Assembly (NCBI GenBank): GCA_030597865.1
Contig: JAUVQZ010000123.1
Span: 1 to 8,461 of the forward strand
Origin: Pseudomonadota bacterium
GTDB taxonomy: Bacteria; Desulfobacterota; Desulfobulbia; Desulfobulbales; SURF-16
Direction: 5' to 3'
Length of the DNA stretch: 8,461 bases
The first letter of the stretch is position 1; every line of letters begins with the position of its first letter. A model generated the notes under the pieces. That model worked only from the letters and a program-made list of their open reading frames with translations. It ran no database searches and was not told the origin of the DNA. Position numbers and translations under genes: made by a program. Shown here piece by piece: positions 1-6,384 of this stretch.

Positions 1-442
1 CCATACGAATCTGATATACCATCTGTCTGCAGTTACTGAAGATGTCAAACATGGCCAGGGCAGCCGCATCCACTCTGGCACAAAAGGCCAGAAACTCTTT
101 ATATAAGCTATCCATTCCCTCTTTTTCACACTGGTCTTCGACAAGGGGCTTTATTCCGAAGACAAAGGACACTGCCATGGAGGCTGAAATGGGCTGGACG
201 GCGCGAACTTTCAAGAGTTCTTCCAGATCCGGCGTTTCAACCTCATCATCGCTTTCATCACAGAGAACGTCGTAAAGTTCGGCCAATCCAGTTCGGATTT
301 TATGGCCCACAGGATTAGCAAATTGATCTTTCTGCTTTTTGAAAATGCGAATGGTATCCTTCTTAAACTCTCCCAGGATGATATCCTCCCAGCAACCAAG
401 GAGATAATCGCGTTTTTTTGTCAGCAGCTCTTGAAGCATCAT
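1..442 (-). CDS. RsbRD N-terminal-domain protein, 3' end missing
   Basis: Reading leftward from 442, 147 codons stay open to the window edge; the C-terminus is missing. The protein begins MMLQELLTKKRDYLL and carries the signature KKQKDQFANPVG at about residues 35-46, then KVRAVQPISASMAVSFVF and a helical stretch ending FDIFSNCRQMVYQIRM. This pattern matches the RsbRD_N family, an all-helical domain related to the N-terminal sensor part of stressosome RsbR proteins. The start is well fixed: an in-frame TAA lies four codons upstream and AAGGA (452-456) sits 9 nt before the first ATG; the second ATG follows directly. No membrane segment or signal peptide is visible. From memory, stand-alone proteins of this type sit just upstream of dsrMKJOP in many sulfate reducers, so the gene beyond the left edge may be dsrM; that is inference. 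Its biochemical role is unknown, perhaps sensory or regulatory. Confidence 0.8.
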   Translation of the reverse strand, partial: MMLQELLTKKRDYLLGCWEDIILGEFKKDTIRIFKKQKDQFANPVGHKIRTGLAELYDVLCDESDDEVETPDLEELLKVRAVQPISASMAVSFVFGIKPLVEDQCEKEGMDSLYKEFLAFCARVDAAALAMFDIFSNCRQMVYQIRM

Positions 443-635
443 GCTGTATTTTCCTTACGTGCGGTCAGTGATGGCGTTGTCATGCCAGTCCCACAGGTGT
501 TAAAAAAGATGAATAGGTATTCATATAATAGCCGCAAGGGTTAGCATGTTTGGGGTGATTGTTCAATAAAAAATGTTATCAGGCAGGGCCTATTTCCTAT
601 AAAATCATACTCTTGTTTTCTGGGCTGGGGGGGTA

Positions 636-677
636 CACCACTGGTGGTGGGCTGAGTTTAAGCCCTGGCGGCCAGGG
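636..677 (-). terminator. Inverted-repeat cluster, possible terminator of kinase/binding-protein operon
   Basis: Three short inverted repeats follow one another just beyond the stop codon of the leftward binding-protein gene: CCCTGGC-G-GCCAGGG (663-677), GGGCT/AGCCC around 7 nt (649-665), and CACCAC-TG-GTGGTG (636-649). They share bases, so they would be alternative folds. No clear T run follows directly on the minus strand, only a more AT-rich stretch near 600. The rest of 443-698 holds no convincing gene. The terminator role is inferred from position and symmetry. Confidence 0.4.
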
Positions 678-698
678 GCAGGGGTGGTGGAAGGTTGG

Positions 699-1145
699 TC
701 AGGGGCTGATTGTCACTGTCACCACCCCCTCTGGCCGGGGCTGGCCGGCAATAAAGCCCAGGGCACCGGGTGTGGTGCGGACGTAGTGGATGACCTCGCT
801 GGCTGTGTGACGCTCAGCAGGGGGCAGGGCCTTGCCGCTGTAGAGCTGGCGGCGCCAATGGCGCTCGAGCTGGGCGGCGGATTTGTTGAGGAAATTTTGG
901 CAAAATTCCTGGTGGGGGCCATCTGCAGTGAGGATGGTCAGTTTAATTTTCATGCCGTTCGGCCATGTGGAGCGGCTGCTGAGGTAGATGGATTTTAGTT
1001 TCTGGCGGCCAAGGCTGGTTATTTCGGCCTGGGGATTGGCAATGATCAGGACCTCCGCCCAGGCCGTGGGCCCTTGGCCAAAGGAAAAAAGAAGAACGGC
1101 ACTGACCAGTGAGGCTATCCGTGCTATGCGCCCAGTTTTTGTCAT
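699..1145 (-). CDS. Exported PstS-like substrate-binding-domain protein
   Basis: The chosen start gives 148 residues. It begins MTKTGRIARIAS, followed by a hydrophobic core and a probable signal peptidase I site after AWA (about residue 30), so the mature protein of about 118 residues should be periplasmic. The mature part opens VLIIANP and contains the pattern LGRQKLKSIYL, a stretch rich in hydrophobic strands, and a late GALGFIAGQ. This resembles the small single-lobe 'phosphate ABC transporter substrate-binding' (PBP-like) proteins, about half the size of true PstS. The start at 1145 was preferred because AAGGA lies 9 nt upstream and the signal peptide is then standard. An upstream ATG at 1172, 5 nt after the kinase stop, would add nine residues. 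The gene directly follows the hybrid kinase on the same strand, and no permease or ATPase gene is present, so a sensory role beside the kinase is more likely than transport. The ligand is unknown. Confidence 0.72.
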   Translation of the reverse strand: MTKTGRIARIASLVSAVLLFSFGQGPTAWAEVLIIANPQAEITSLGRQKLKSIYLSSRSTWPNGMKIKLTILTADGPHQEFCQNFLNKSAAQLERHWRRQLYSGKALPPAERHTASEVIHYVRTTPGALGFIAGQPRPEGVVTVTISP

Positions 1146-1177
1146 TTCGGAAATTCCTTGGCAGGACCGCATGGCCT

Positions 1178-3055
1178 TTAGCTCTCCAGGCTTTGGATAA
1201 GCCCATGGAGAAGGGGCCTGAGTTTCTGGTAATGTACCTGGGCCTGATCTTTGTTGGTGCCTTCCATGGCCAGGCAGAGATGGATGGCATGGTGCTGAAG
1301 GGCGGCAACTCCAAGTTTCCCGCCAATCTTTTTAATTTCCAGACAGGTCTCTTCCGCCTGTCGGCAGTTGCTGGTGGAGAAGGCAAGCTCTAACTCGGTG
1401 AGCAGGCGGGGAATGGCCATGCGGGCCGCCACAATCACCTCGTCAAGTTTTTGTTGATCGCCACCAAGGCGTTTGAGGAGGCGTTCTCGGGAGAAGTGCG
1501 ATGGGGCCTGGCGATCTCTCCTCTCCCCCTGGTTGTCAGGGAGCCATTTGCGCAGACAGTCTGCCAGGGAATCAGGGCGCAGGGGTTTGCCTATATATGC
1601 GGCCATGCCCGCAGCCAGGTACTTCTTGCGGCCCTTCTCAGAGGCATCGGCCGTGATGGCAATGATGGGGATGCGGCTCTTGGCCTGTTTGGCCGTCCCA
1701 GGGGATTGGGCCCAGCCTTTAATCGTTGCCGTGGCCTCAAGGCCGTCCATGACCGGCATCTGGATATCCATCAGGATCAGGTCGTAGTCTGCATCCTGCA
1801 GGAGATCAAGGGCCTCCTGGCCTGTGTGGGCAAGGTGGACAACACAGCCAAAGGTCTCCAGGATGGCCTGGGCGACAATCAGATTTATGCTGTCATCATC
1901 GGTGACCAGTATCCGTTTGCCGGTTGCCGTGAAGGCTGGTTTGGGGCGGGGTGGTGCTTTGCCCTCGCTATAGATCAACGATCGCTCCTTTGGGGCGGGC
2001 ATGGCCTGCTGGATGTGTTCTGGGATGGCAAAGGTGGCGGTGAACCAGAAGGTCGACCCTTCGCCCTCAGAGCTTTCCGTCATTATTTTGCCCCCCATGA
2101 GTTCAACAAGACGACTGCTGATGGTGAGCCCCAGGCCGGTACCGCCGAATTTCCGGGTGGTGGAAAGGTCGGCCTGGGTAAAAGGTTCAAAGATGTGTTG
2201 GAGGCGGTCCTGGCCAATGCCGATGCCGGTATCGCTAATGGCAAAACGGATGGTGGCATCCTTGGGGGTGCGGGCAATGACCTCCATGCGCATGGCCACC
2301 TCACCCGATTCCGTGAATTTAATGGCATTGCCGGCCAGGTTTAGGATGACCTGTCTGAGCCGGGTAGAGTCGCCCTGGAGCGTGTCTGGAACCGAGGGGT
2401 CAATGAGGGAGCAGAAGTCGAGGCCCTTGTCGTGGGCCAGGGCGGAGAGAAGCTCATGGATGTCAGCCATGACCGTGCGCGGCTCAAAATCAATGGCCTC
2501 AAGCTCCAGTTTGTCGGCCTCTATTTTAGAAAAGTCGAGGATGTCGTTGAGGATGGTCAACAGGGCCTCGGCGCTGTTGTGGATGGTTGTTATATAACGC
2601 ATCTGGGTCTTGTCGAGGACGGTATCCAGTGCCAGGCTGCTCATGCCGATGATGCCGTTCATGGGGGTGCGCAGCTCGTGGCTCATCATGGCCAGGAAGG
2701 AGCTCTTGGTGCGGTTGGCCTTTTCAGCATTCTCCATGGCATATAGGAGTTCATGCTGGGTGTCCTTGCGTTGTTCGATCTCCAGGAGCAGCTGTTTGTT
2801 GGCCTTTTGCAGGGTCAGGGTCTTGACGTTCACCGTCTCTGCCATCTCCTGGTAATGGCCCTCTAATTTTCCGGCCATGGCATTCATGGCCAGGGCCAGT
2901 TCGCCGATTTCATCATTTTGACCGATGTCCAGCTTCTGGGAAAGATCACCGGCCGCCATCATATTGGCCAGGGCCACGGTTTTCTGCAGGGGCTTGATGA
3001 TGGAATTTTTGAGGATATAGGCAACAAGAACTGATGATATGACGATGACCGTCAA
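1178..3055 (-). CDS. Hybrid sensor histidine kinase, C-terminal part (TM2-HAMP-HisKA-HATPase-REC-Hpt-like)
   Basis: This frame encodes 625 residues and is the cytoplasmic part of the kinase whose N-terminus lies at 3052-3666. Domains in order: membrane helix 1-17; HAMP about 17-66; coiled coil 66-115; HisKA with the phospho-acceptor in SHELRTPMNG (H126); HATPase_c with N239/N243, DTGIGIG (D275) and GGTGLGL (304-310); receiver with acidic pocket D386-D388, phospho-acceptor D430 in LILMDIQMPVMDG, T468 and K490; then an Hpt-like helical tail 520-625. The kinase and receiver sites all look intact. In the tail the usual Hpt histidine position reads leucine (L572, in CLEIKKIGGKLG), so it probably cannot carry phosphate. 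Read alone, this frame would begin at TTG 3055 with no ribosome site, inside a membrane helix. It is better read as the continuation of the upstream frame, giving about 829 residues in all. The partner regulator is not in view. Confidence 0.85.
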   Translation of the reverse strand: MTVIVISSVLVAYILKNSIIKPLQKTVALANMMAAGDLSQKLDIGQNDEIGELALAMNAMAGKLEGHYQEMAETVNVKTLTLQKANKQLLLEIEQRKDTQHELLYAMENAEKANRTKSSFLAMMSHELRTPMNGIIGMSSLALDTVLDKTQMRYITTIHNSAEALLTILNDILDFSKIEADKLELEAIDFEPRTVMADIHELLSALAHDKGLDFCSLIDPSVPDTLQGDSTRLRQVILNLAGNAIKFTESGEVAMRMEVIARTPKDATIRFAISDTGIGIGQDRLQHIFEPFTQADLSTTRKFGGTGLGLTISSRLVELMGGKIMTESSEGEGSTFWFTATFAIPEHIQQAMPAPKERSLIYSEGKAPPRPKPAFTATGKRILVTDDDSINLIVAQAILETFGCVVHLAHTGQEALDLLQDADYDLILMDIQMPVMDGLEATATIKGWAQSPGTAKQAKSRIPIIAITADASEKGRKKYLAAGMAAYIGKPLRPDSLADCLRKWLPDNQGERRDRQAPSHFSRERLLKRLGGDQQKLDEVIVAARMAIPRLLTELELAFSTSNCRQAEETCLEIKKIGGKLGVAALQHHAIHLCLAMEGTNKDQAQVHYQKLRPLLHGLIQSLES

Positions 3056-3666
3056 AAAAATAGCAGGTTTGTCCTGTTCTGACGCTGGGAAAGGGTGGTG
3101 ATGCTGAGTAACTCTTCACTGACAACCTGGCCCATGGTGGTGGCAAGAAGGGTGAGGGAGTTGACAAGGTCCTGCGAGAGGCGGTTAAGGTCCGCGGCGG
3201 TCTCAAGGAGACCCTCGTCAACGGGGGCATCCAGCATGCGGGAATAAGCAGGAAATGCCGTGCCTGCAAAGTGGCGGTACTGGGAGAGGTTTTCTTTTGC
3301 TTGGGAGATCAGGGCAGGGGGGAGTTCGCCCATGGCTGAGATCAGTTCAAGGCCCGTAATAATGTTTTCCGTATGGCTGGCCGCGGTTTTGAGCCGGGCC
3401 GGATCGGGTGTTAAAACCGCCTCCTCAAACTCCTCAAGTTGGGCCTTGAAGGCGGTGAGGGTTTCTTGGGCATGGAGGGCGGCCGGGAAGAAATGCTCGG
3501 TGACGAGGTAATTTTTGTTCTGGGTATACTGCTCCATCCAGACATTCTGCACCATGACGATAATGAAGCCCCCGAAAATAATGGCCATGGTAAACCAGAT
3601 CTTCCAGGCGATGCCCAGGGTTCGCTTCGGGGGGTGTGCTGTGGCTGGGGGGTGTAAACGGGTCAT
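3052..3666 (-). CDS. Hybrid sensor histidine kinase, N-terminal sensor part (TM1 and periplasmic helical domain)
   Basis: This frame encodes 204 residues. A short basic, proline-rich cytoplasmic tail is followed by a membrane helix (about 22-42, WFTMAIIFGGFIIVMVQ) and a helix-rich periplasmic domain (about 44-197) resembling four-helix-bundle sensor domains of chemoreceptors and kinases. It ends NRTNLLFF and then TGA, just as the second membrane helix should start; that helix continues in the other frame at 1178-3055. The two frames overlap by 4 nt (TTGA). The natural gene is therefore most likely a single 829-residue kinase. ATG 3666 is the only start between an in-frame TAG about 27 nt upstream and the coding region. 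It has no good ribosome site, so expression may be weak or depend on the leader. The signal sensed is unknown; the exported binding protein encoded downstream is a candidate partner. Confidence 0.8.
   Translation of the reverse strand: MTRLHPPATAHPPKRTLGIAWKIWFTMAIIFGGFIIVMVQNVWMEQYTQNKNYLVTEHFFPAALHAQETLTAFKAQLEEFEEAVLTPDPARLKTAASHTENIITGLELISAMGELPPALISQAKENLSQYRHFAGTAFPAYSRMLDAPVDEGLLETAADLNRLSQDLVNSLTLLATTMGQVVSEELLSITTLSQRQNRTNLLFF
3054..3060 (-). other. T7 homopolymer at frame junction of the kinase
   Basis: On the coding (minus) strand the junction reads CTA TTT TTT TGA CGG. With eight T instead of seven it becomes CTA TTT TTT TTG ACG and joins both frames as LLFF-LTVIV, restoring a continuous second membrane helix. 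Three explanations fit: an indel error in the sequence, a true mutation or phase-variable tract, or -1 ribosomal or transcriptional slippage on the T run. The sequence alone does not separate them. Confidence 0.8.
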
Positions 3667-3699
3667 TGGCTTAGGGTAGACTTTTTTGTCCGGCTACAT

Positions 3700-3724
3700 T
3701 TGTCTTCAGCCACGGGCAAGACAA
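3700..3724 (-). repeat. Inverted repeat in kinase 5' leader
   Basis: TTGTCTT (3700-3706) and AAGACAA (3718-3724) form a perfect 7-bp stem. Inside it GCC/GGC can add three pairs beside a two-base bulge. The hairpin ends 33 nt upstream of the kinase ATG, on its transcribed leader. It could be a regulator site or an RNA structure, or have no role. Confidence 0.35.
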
Positions 3725-3740
3725 TGAATGGTAATGTCTG

Positions 3741-3769
3741 AATTTAGAGGGGTGAACCTGGCTGGTGAA
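3741..3769 (-). promoter_or_regulatory. Possible sigma70-type promoter for kinase operon
   Basis: On the minus strand TTCACC (3764-3769) and TAAATT (3741-3746) are separated by 17 nt, each matching the consensus at four of six positions. A transcript would start near 3734 and carry a leader of about 70 nt that includes the 3700-3724 hairpin. The match is modest and was made by eye. Confidence 0.25.
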
Positions 3770-3829
3770 CGTCGTGGTTATGGCCCATCCTCCGGTTAAG
3801 GGCTGAAGTTCGATGCTCATGAGAATCCC

Positions 3830-3844
3830 ATGATAATGTATCAT
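3830..3844. promoter_or_regulatory. Palindrome ATGATA-ATG-TATCAT between kinase and recQ
   Basis: Perfect 6-bp arms surround a 3-nt centre in the divergent intergenic region, about 62 nt upstream of the recQ start. The left arm overlaps GATAAT (3832-3837), a close match to a -10 box in the recQ direction, although no good -35 box stands in front of it. It is a possible operator for recQ or for both divergent genes; the binding protein is unknown. Confidence 0.35.
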
Positions 3845-3905
3845 CGGTGGCCCATGGGGGGAAGGATTTGTTGTCAGCCGGGGGGTGGCAGTGTAGATTG
3901 GGGCC

Positions 3906-6092
3906 ATGAATTCTATAGCTGATCCTGTGCTGCAGGCCACCCTGAAAAATGTCTTTGGTTTTCCCTCCTTTCGCGCCAACCAGGCGGAGATTGTCCGCGC
4001 CATTATGGCTGGTGATGATGTCTTTGCCGTTATGCCCACCGGTGGCGGTAAATCCCTGTGTTACCAGCTACCCTCATTGCTTCTTGACGGGGTGTGCCTG
4101 GTGGTCAGCCCCCTTATCTCCCTGATGAAGGACCAGGTGGACCATGCCCTGGCCGTAGGCATCAGGGCCGGCTTTCTCAATAGTTCCCTGCCCGTGTCAG
4201 AACGGCGGGAGGTGGAGCGCCGTTTTCGCAATGGTGATTATGATCTCCTCTACCTGGCCCCGGAACGCCTCAAGACAGAATCCTTTATGGCCATGTTGCG
4301 CCAGGCCCCCATCTCCTTTGTGGCCGTGGATGAGGCCCATTGCCTGTCAGAATGGGGCCATGATTTCCGTCCCGACTACCTCTCCCTCTCTGTCTTGAAA
4401 GATGTCCTGCCCCAGGTGACAATAGCTGCCTTTACGGCCACGGCCACCAGCCAGGTGGGGGAGGATATTGTCAAGCGTCTCCAGCTCCAAGAGCCGTTTC
4501 AGGTAAGGGCCTCCTTTGATCGCCCTAATCTCATCTATAAGGTGCTCCCAAAGGACAATGTCCTAAGCCAGATTGGCCGGGAGGTGCGGCGTCATCCGGG
4601 CGAGGCCGGCATTGTTTACCGTCTCAGCCGTAAGGATGTGGAAAAGACCGCCTTGTCCCTGCAGGAGATGGGCATACAGTCCCTGCCGTATCATGCGGGC
4701 CTGAGCGGCGGGGAGCGTCATCAAAACCAGGAGGCCTTTAACCGGGATGGGGTCCAGGTGATCGTTGCCACCGTGGCCTTTGGTATGGGGATTGATAAGT
4801 CCAACGTCCGCTATGTCATCCATGGCGATCTGCCCAAAAACATCGATGGCTATTACCAGGAGACAGGCCGGGCTGGCCGTGATGGTGAACCTGCCCACTG
4901 TCTGCTGTTGTACAGTCGCAGCGATATGGTGCGGCTGGGCAATTTCATCACCCAGCTTGAAGAGCGGCGCGAGCAGGATGCCGGCTGGCAGAAGCTTGGC
5001 CAGATGGCCGATTTTGCCGAGAGGCATAGCTGCCGCCGCCGCCAGTTGCTGGCCTATTTTGAGGAGGAGTATGGCCCTGATAATTGCGGGGCCTGCGATG
5101 TCTGCCTCCAGGGTGTTGAAGAGGTGGATGCCACCACTGAGGCCCAGATGGTGCTGTCCGCCATCTATCGGACCGGCGCCCGCTTTGGCGCCGGGCATAT
5201 CATTGATATTGTTGTGGGGGCAAAGACCAAGAGAATAAGAGAGTTGGGTCACATCAAGCTCAAGACCCACGGGGTGGGCAGGCATCACCCCAAACCGTAT
5301 TGGCGCCGTCTTGTCGATGCCCTGCTGGTAAGCGGCAGCCTGAAGGCGGTGGGGGATAAATTCCCCATCCTGGAGATTGCCAGCCAGGGTGAGGCCATTC
5401 TCTATGGCAAGGAGTCCTTTTCCTTCTCCCAGCTTATTGGACTGCCCGGCGAGGCCGCCGTACGGTCAGCGCCGTCAGGTGATAAAGGCTATGATCAGGG
5501 GCTTTTTGCGGTCCTGCAAGAAATTCGCCGGGGGCTGGCTGAAAGGGATAAGGTGCCGCCCTATGTGGTCTTTTCCGACCGCTCCCTGCGGGAGATGTGC
5601 CAGTATTTTCCAGAAACCGCTGAAGAGATGCCGGCGATCCACGGGGTCGGCATGGTCAAGCTCGAGCGCTACGGGGCGCCATTTCTCAGGGAGATCGGCC
5701 AGTGGCTGGCAGACCATCCTGACATCAAAAAACAGGAGATGCCTGCCTGTGCACCTCCGCCAAACAGGGGCAAGAAGGCTAAGAAACCCGGCAAGACCAT
5801 GCTGGAGAGTGGGGCTTTGGCCCGGCAGGGATTTTCCGTTGGAGAGATCGCCAAACAGCGGGGCATCAAAGAGGTAACGGTTGCCGGCCATCTTGAGGCC
5901 TTTCTTGAGCAGGGCAATGGGCTTGATCTTGCCCTGTTGGTCAGCCCGGAAAAACAGGAGCTCCTGCGCCAGGCCTATGGGGAGCACGGTTTTGAGTATC
6001 TCAACCCGGTGGTGGAGGCCTTGGCCGGCCAGGTGGGCTATGACGAGGCCCGTATCATGCGCGGCTTTCTGCGGAGCCTGAACAGCGAATAA
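3906..6092 (+). CDS. recQ: ATP-dependent DNA helicase RecQ with RQC, HRDC and C-terminal HTH
   Basis: The 728-residue protein is a 3'-5' superfamily 2 helicase acting in the cytoplasm on recombination and stalled-fork intermediates. Visible motifs: Walker A MPTGGGKS (43-50, K49), DEAH box (142-145), the RecQ aromatic loop ending SEWGHDFRPDY (148-158), FTATAT (176-181) and motif VI QETGRAGRDG (318-327). The zinc site is complete with C376, C394, C397 and C400. An RQC winged helix follows (about 410-505), then an HRDC domain (about 529-606). A basic proline/lysine linker (615-632) leads to an extra helix-turn-helix (about 635-670, GFSVGEIAKQRGIKEVTV) of the kind found at the end of some bacterial RecQ proteins. 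It is about 120 residues longer than E. coli RecQ. An in-frame TAG lies 12 nt before ATG 3906, so no earlier start is possible; the only ribosome-site-like sequence, GGGG, is unusually close. The gene appears monocistronic. Confidence 0.96.
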   Translation: MNSIADPVLQATLKNVFGFPSFRANQAEIVRAIMAGDDVFAVMPTGGGKSLCYQLPSLLLDGVCLVVSPLISLMKDQVDHALAVGIRAGFLNSSLPVSERREVERRFRNGDYDLLYLAPERLKTESFMAMLRQAPISFVAVDEAHCLSEWGHDFRPDYLSLSVLKDVLPQVTIAAFTATATSQVGEDIVKRLQLQEPFQVRASFDRPNLIYKVLPKDNVLSQIGREVRRHPGEAGIVYRLSRKDVEKTALSLQEMGIQSLPYHAGLSGGERHQNQEAFNRDGVQVIVATVAFGMGIDKSNVRYVIHGDLPKNIDGYYQETGRAGRDGEPAHCLLLYSRSDMVRLGNFITQLEERREQDAGWQKLGQMADFAERHSCRRRQLLAYFEEEYGPDNCGACDVCLQGVEEVDATTEAQMVLSAIYRTGARFGAGHIIDIVVGAKTKRIRELGHIKLKTHGVGRHHPKPYWRRLVDALLVSGSLKAVGDKFPILEIASQGEAILYGKESFSFSQLIGLPGEAAVRSAPSGDKGYDQGLFAVLQEIRRGLAERDKVPPYVVFSDRSLREMCQYFPETAEEMPAIHGVGMVKLERYGAPFLREIGQWLADHPDIKKQEMPACAPPPNRGKKAKKPGKTMLESGALARQGFSVGEIAKQRGIKEVTVAGHLEAFLEQGNGLDLALLVSPEKQELLRQAYGEHGFEYLNPVVEALAGQVGYDEARIMRGFLRSLNSE

Positions 6093-6160
6093 TGGTGTTT
6101 TTTATGTTATGGCCGGCGTGTTTGCCAACAAGGTAAATGGCCAAACAAAGGTTGAGGATG

Positions 6161-6203
6161 AAGGGTGTCTTGAACGGGACAACCAACTATTCAAGACACC
6201 CTT
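6161..6203 (-). terminator. Perfect 14-bp hairpin between convergent recQ and HyuA operon
   Basis: AAGGGTGTCTTGAA (6161-6174) pairs perfectly with TTCAAGACACCCTT (6190-6203) around a 15-nt loop. The right arm overlaps two bases of the TAA of the small gene at 6202-6381, placing the stem exactly at the end of the leftward operon. No clear T run follows on either strand, so it may act as a bidirectional barrier or an mRNA 3'-end stabiliser instead of a classic intrinsic terminator. recQ ends at 6092, about 70 nt before the stem. Confidence 0.65.
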
Positions 6204-6381
6204 AACAGCCGTGCTTGCGCAGGAAGTCTTCCACCATCTCGTTCATGACATCGATCTGGTTGCGGTCGCCTTCGTTGATGATGATCCAGGAACAGCGCTG
6301 AAAGGCGCGGTGGAGGTCAGCATGGATTTTCAGCCTCAGCTCGGCCAGAACCACGGTTGACTCTTCGGGGGAGGAGGTCAT
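6202..6381 (-). CDS. Small 59-residue hypothetical protein coupled to HyuA-like gene
   Basis: A short frame starts at ATG 6381, 3 nt after the HyuA stop, and ends at TAA 6202-6204. AAAAAGG, 8 nt before the ATG and inside the end of the HyuA gene, is a good ribosome site, so translational coupling is likely. The protein begins MTSSPEESTVVLAELRLKIH and ends VEDFLRKHGC. It looks like two amphipathic helices joined by a short strand (SWIIIN, 31-36), with two cysteines (C30 and the terminal C59), no signal peptide and no membrane segment. I do not recognise the family. Its position, ribosome site and exact stop at the terminator stem support a real gene. It may be a partner or accessory of the HyuA-like protein, which is inference from context only. 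Confidence 0.7.
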   Translation of the reverse strand: MTSSPEESTVVLAELRLKIHADLHRAFQRCSWIIINEGDRNQIDVMNEMVEDFLRKHGC

Positions 6382-6384
6382 GGA

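Noticed and set aside
473..487. Sigma54-like promoter TGGCATGACAACGCC on the minus strand before the RsbRD_N gene
   Set aside because: The GG and GC elements are 9 nt apart instead of 10, and the -12 box lacks the usual TTGC.
621..700. G-rich stretch as a possible G-quadruplex
   Set aside because: Only three G runs are close enough; the next requires a loop of about 15 nt, and the inverted repeats account better for the composition.
559..786. Plus-strand frame beginning MFNKKCYQAG
   Set aside because: Its Gly-rich half comes from the inverted-repeat/G-rich region and its end overlaps the binding-protein gene antisense.
1451..2344. Long plus-strand open frame (297 codons)
   Set aside because: It lies antisense to the kinase HATPase and receiver region, whose motifs are intact on the minus strand; its own translation has no recognisable domain.
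3671..4039. Minus-strand open frame across the kinase/recQ intergenic region
   Set aside because: It overlaps the start of recQ antisense, and its translation shows no domain; the leader of the kinase operon explains the space better.
4563..5288. Minus-strand open frame (241 codons) within recQ
   Set aside because: It is antisense to intact RecQ motifs, with no ribosome site or family match.
6120..6146. GTTTGCCA/TGGCCAAAC as a recQ terminator
   Set aside because: The stem is short, has a bulge and is not followed by a T run; the 6161-6203 stem is far stronger.
6109..6360. Plus-strand frame of 83 codons after recQ
   Set aside because: It crosses the 14-bp hairpin and is antisense to the better-supported 59-residue gene.
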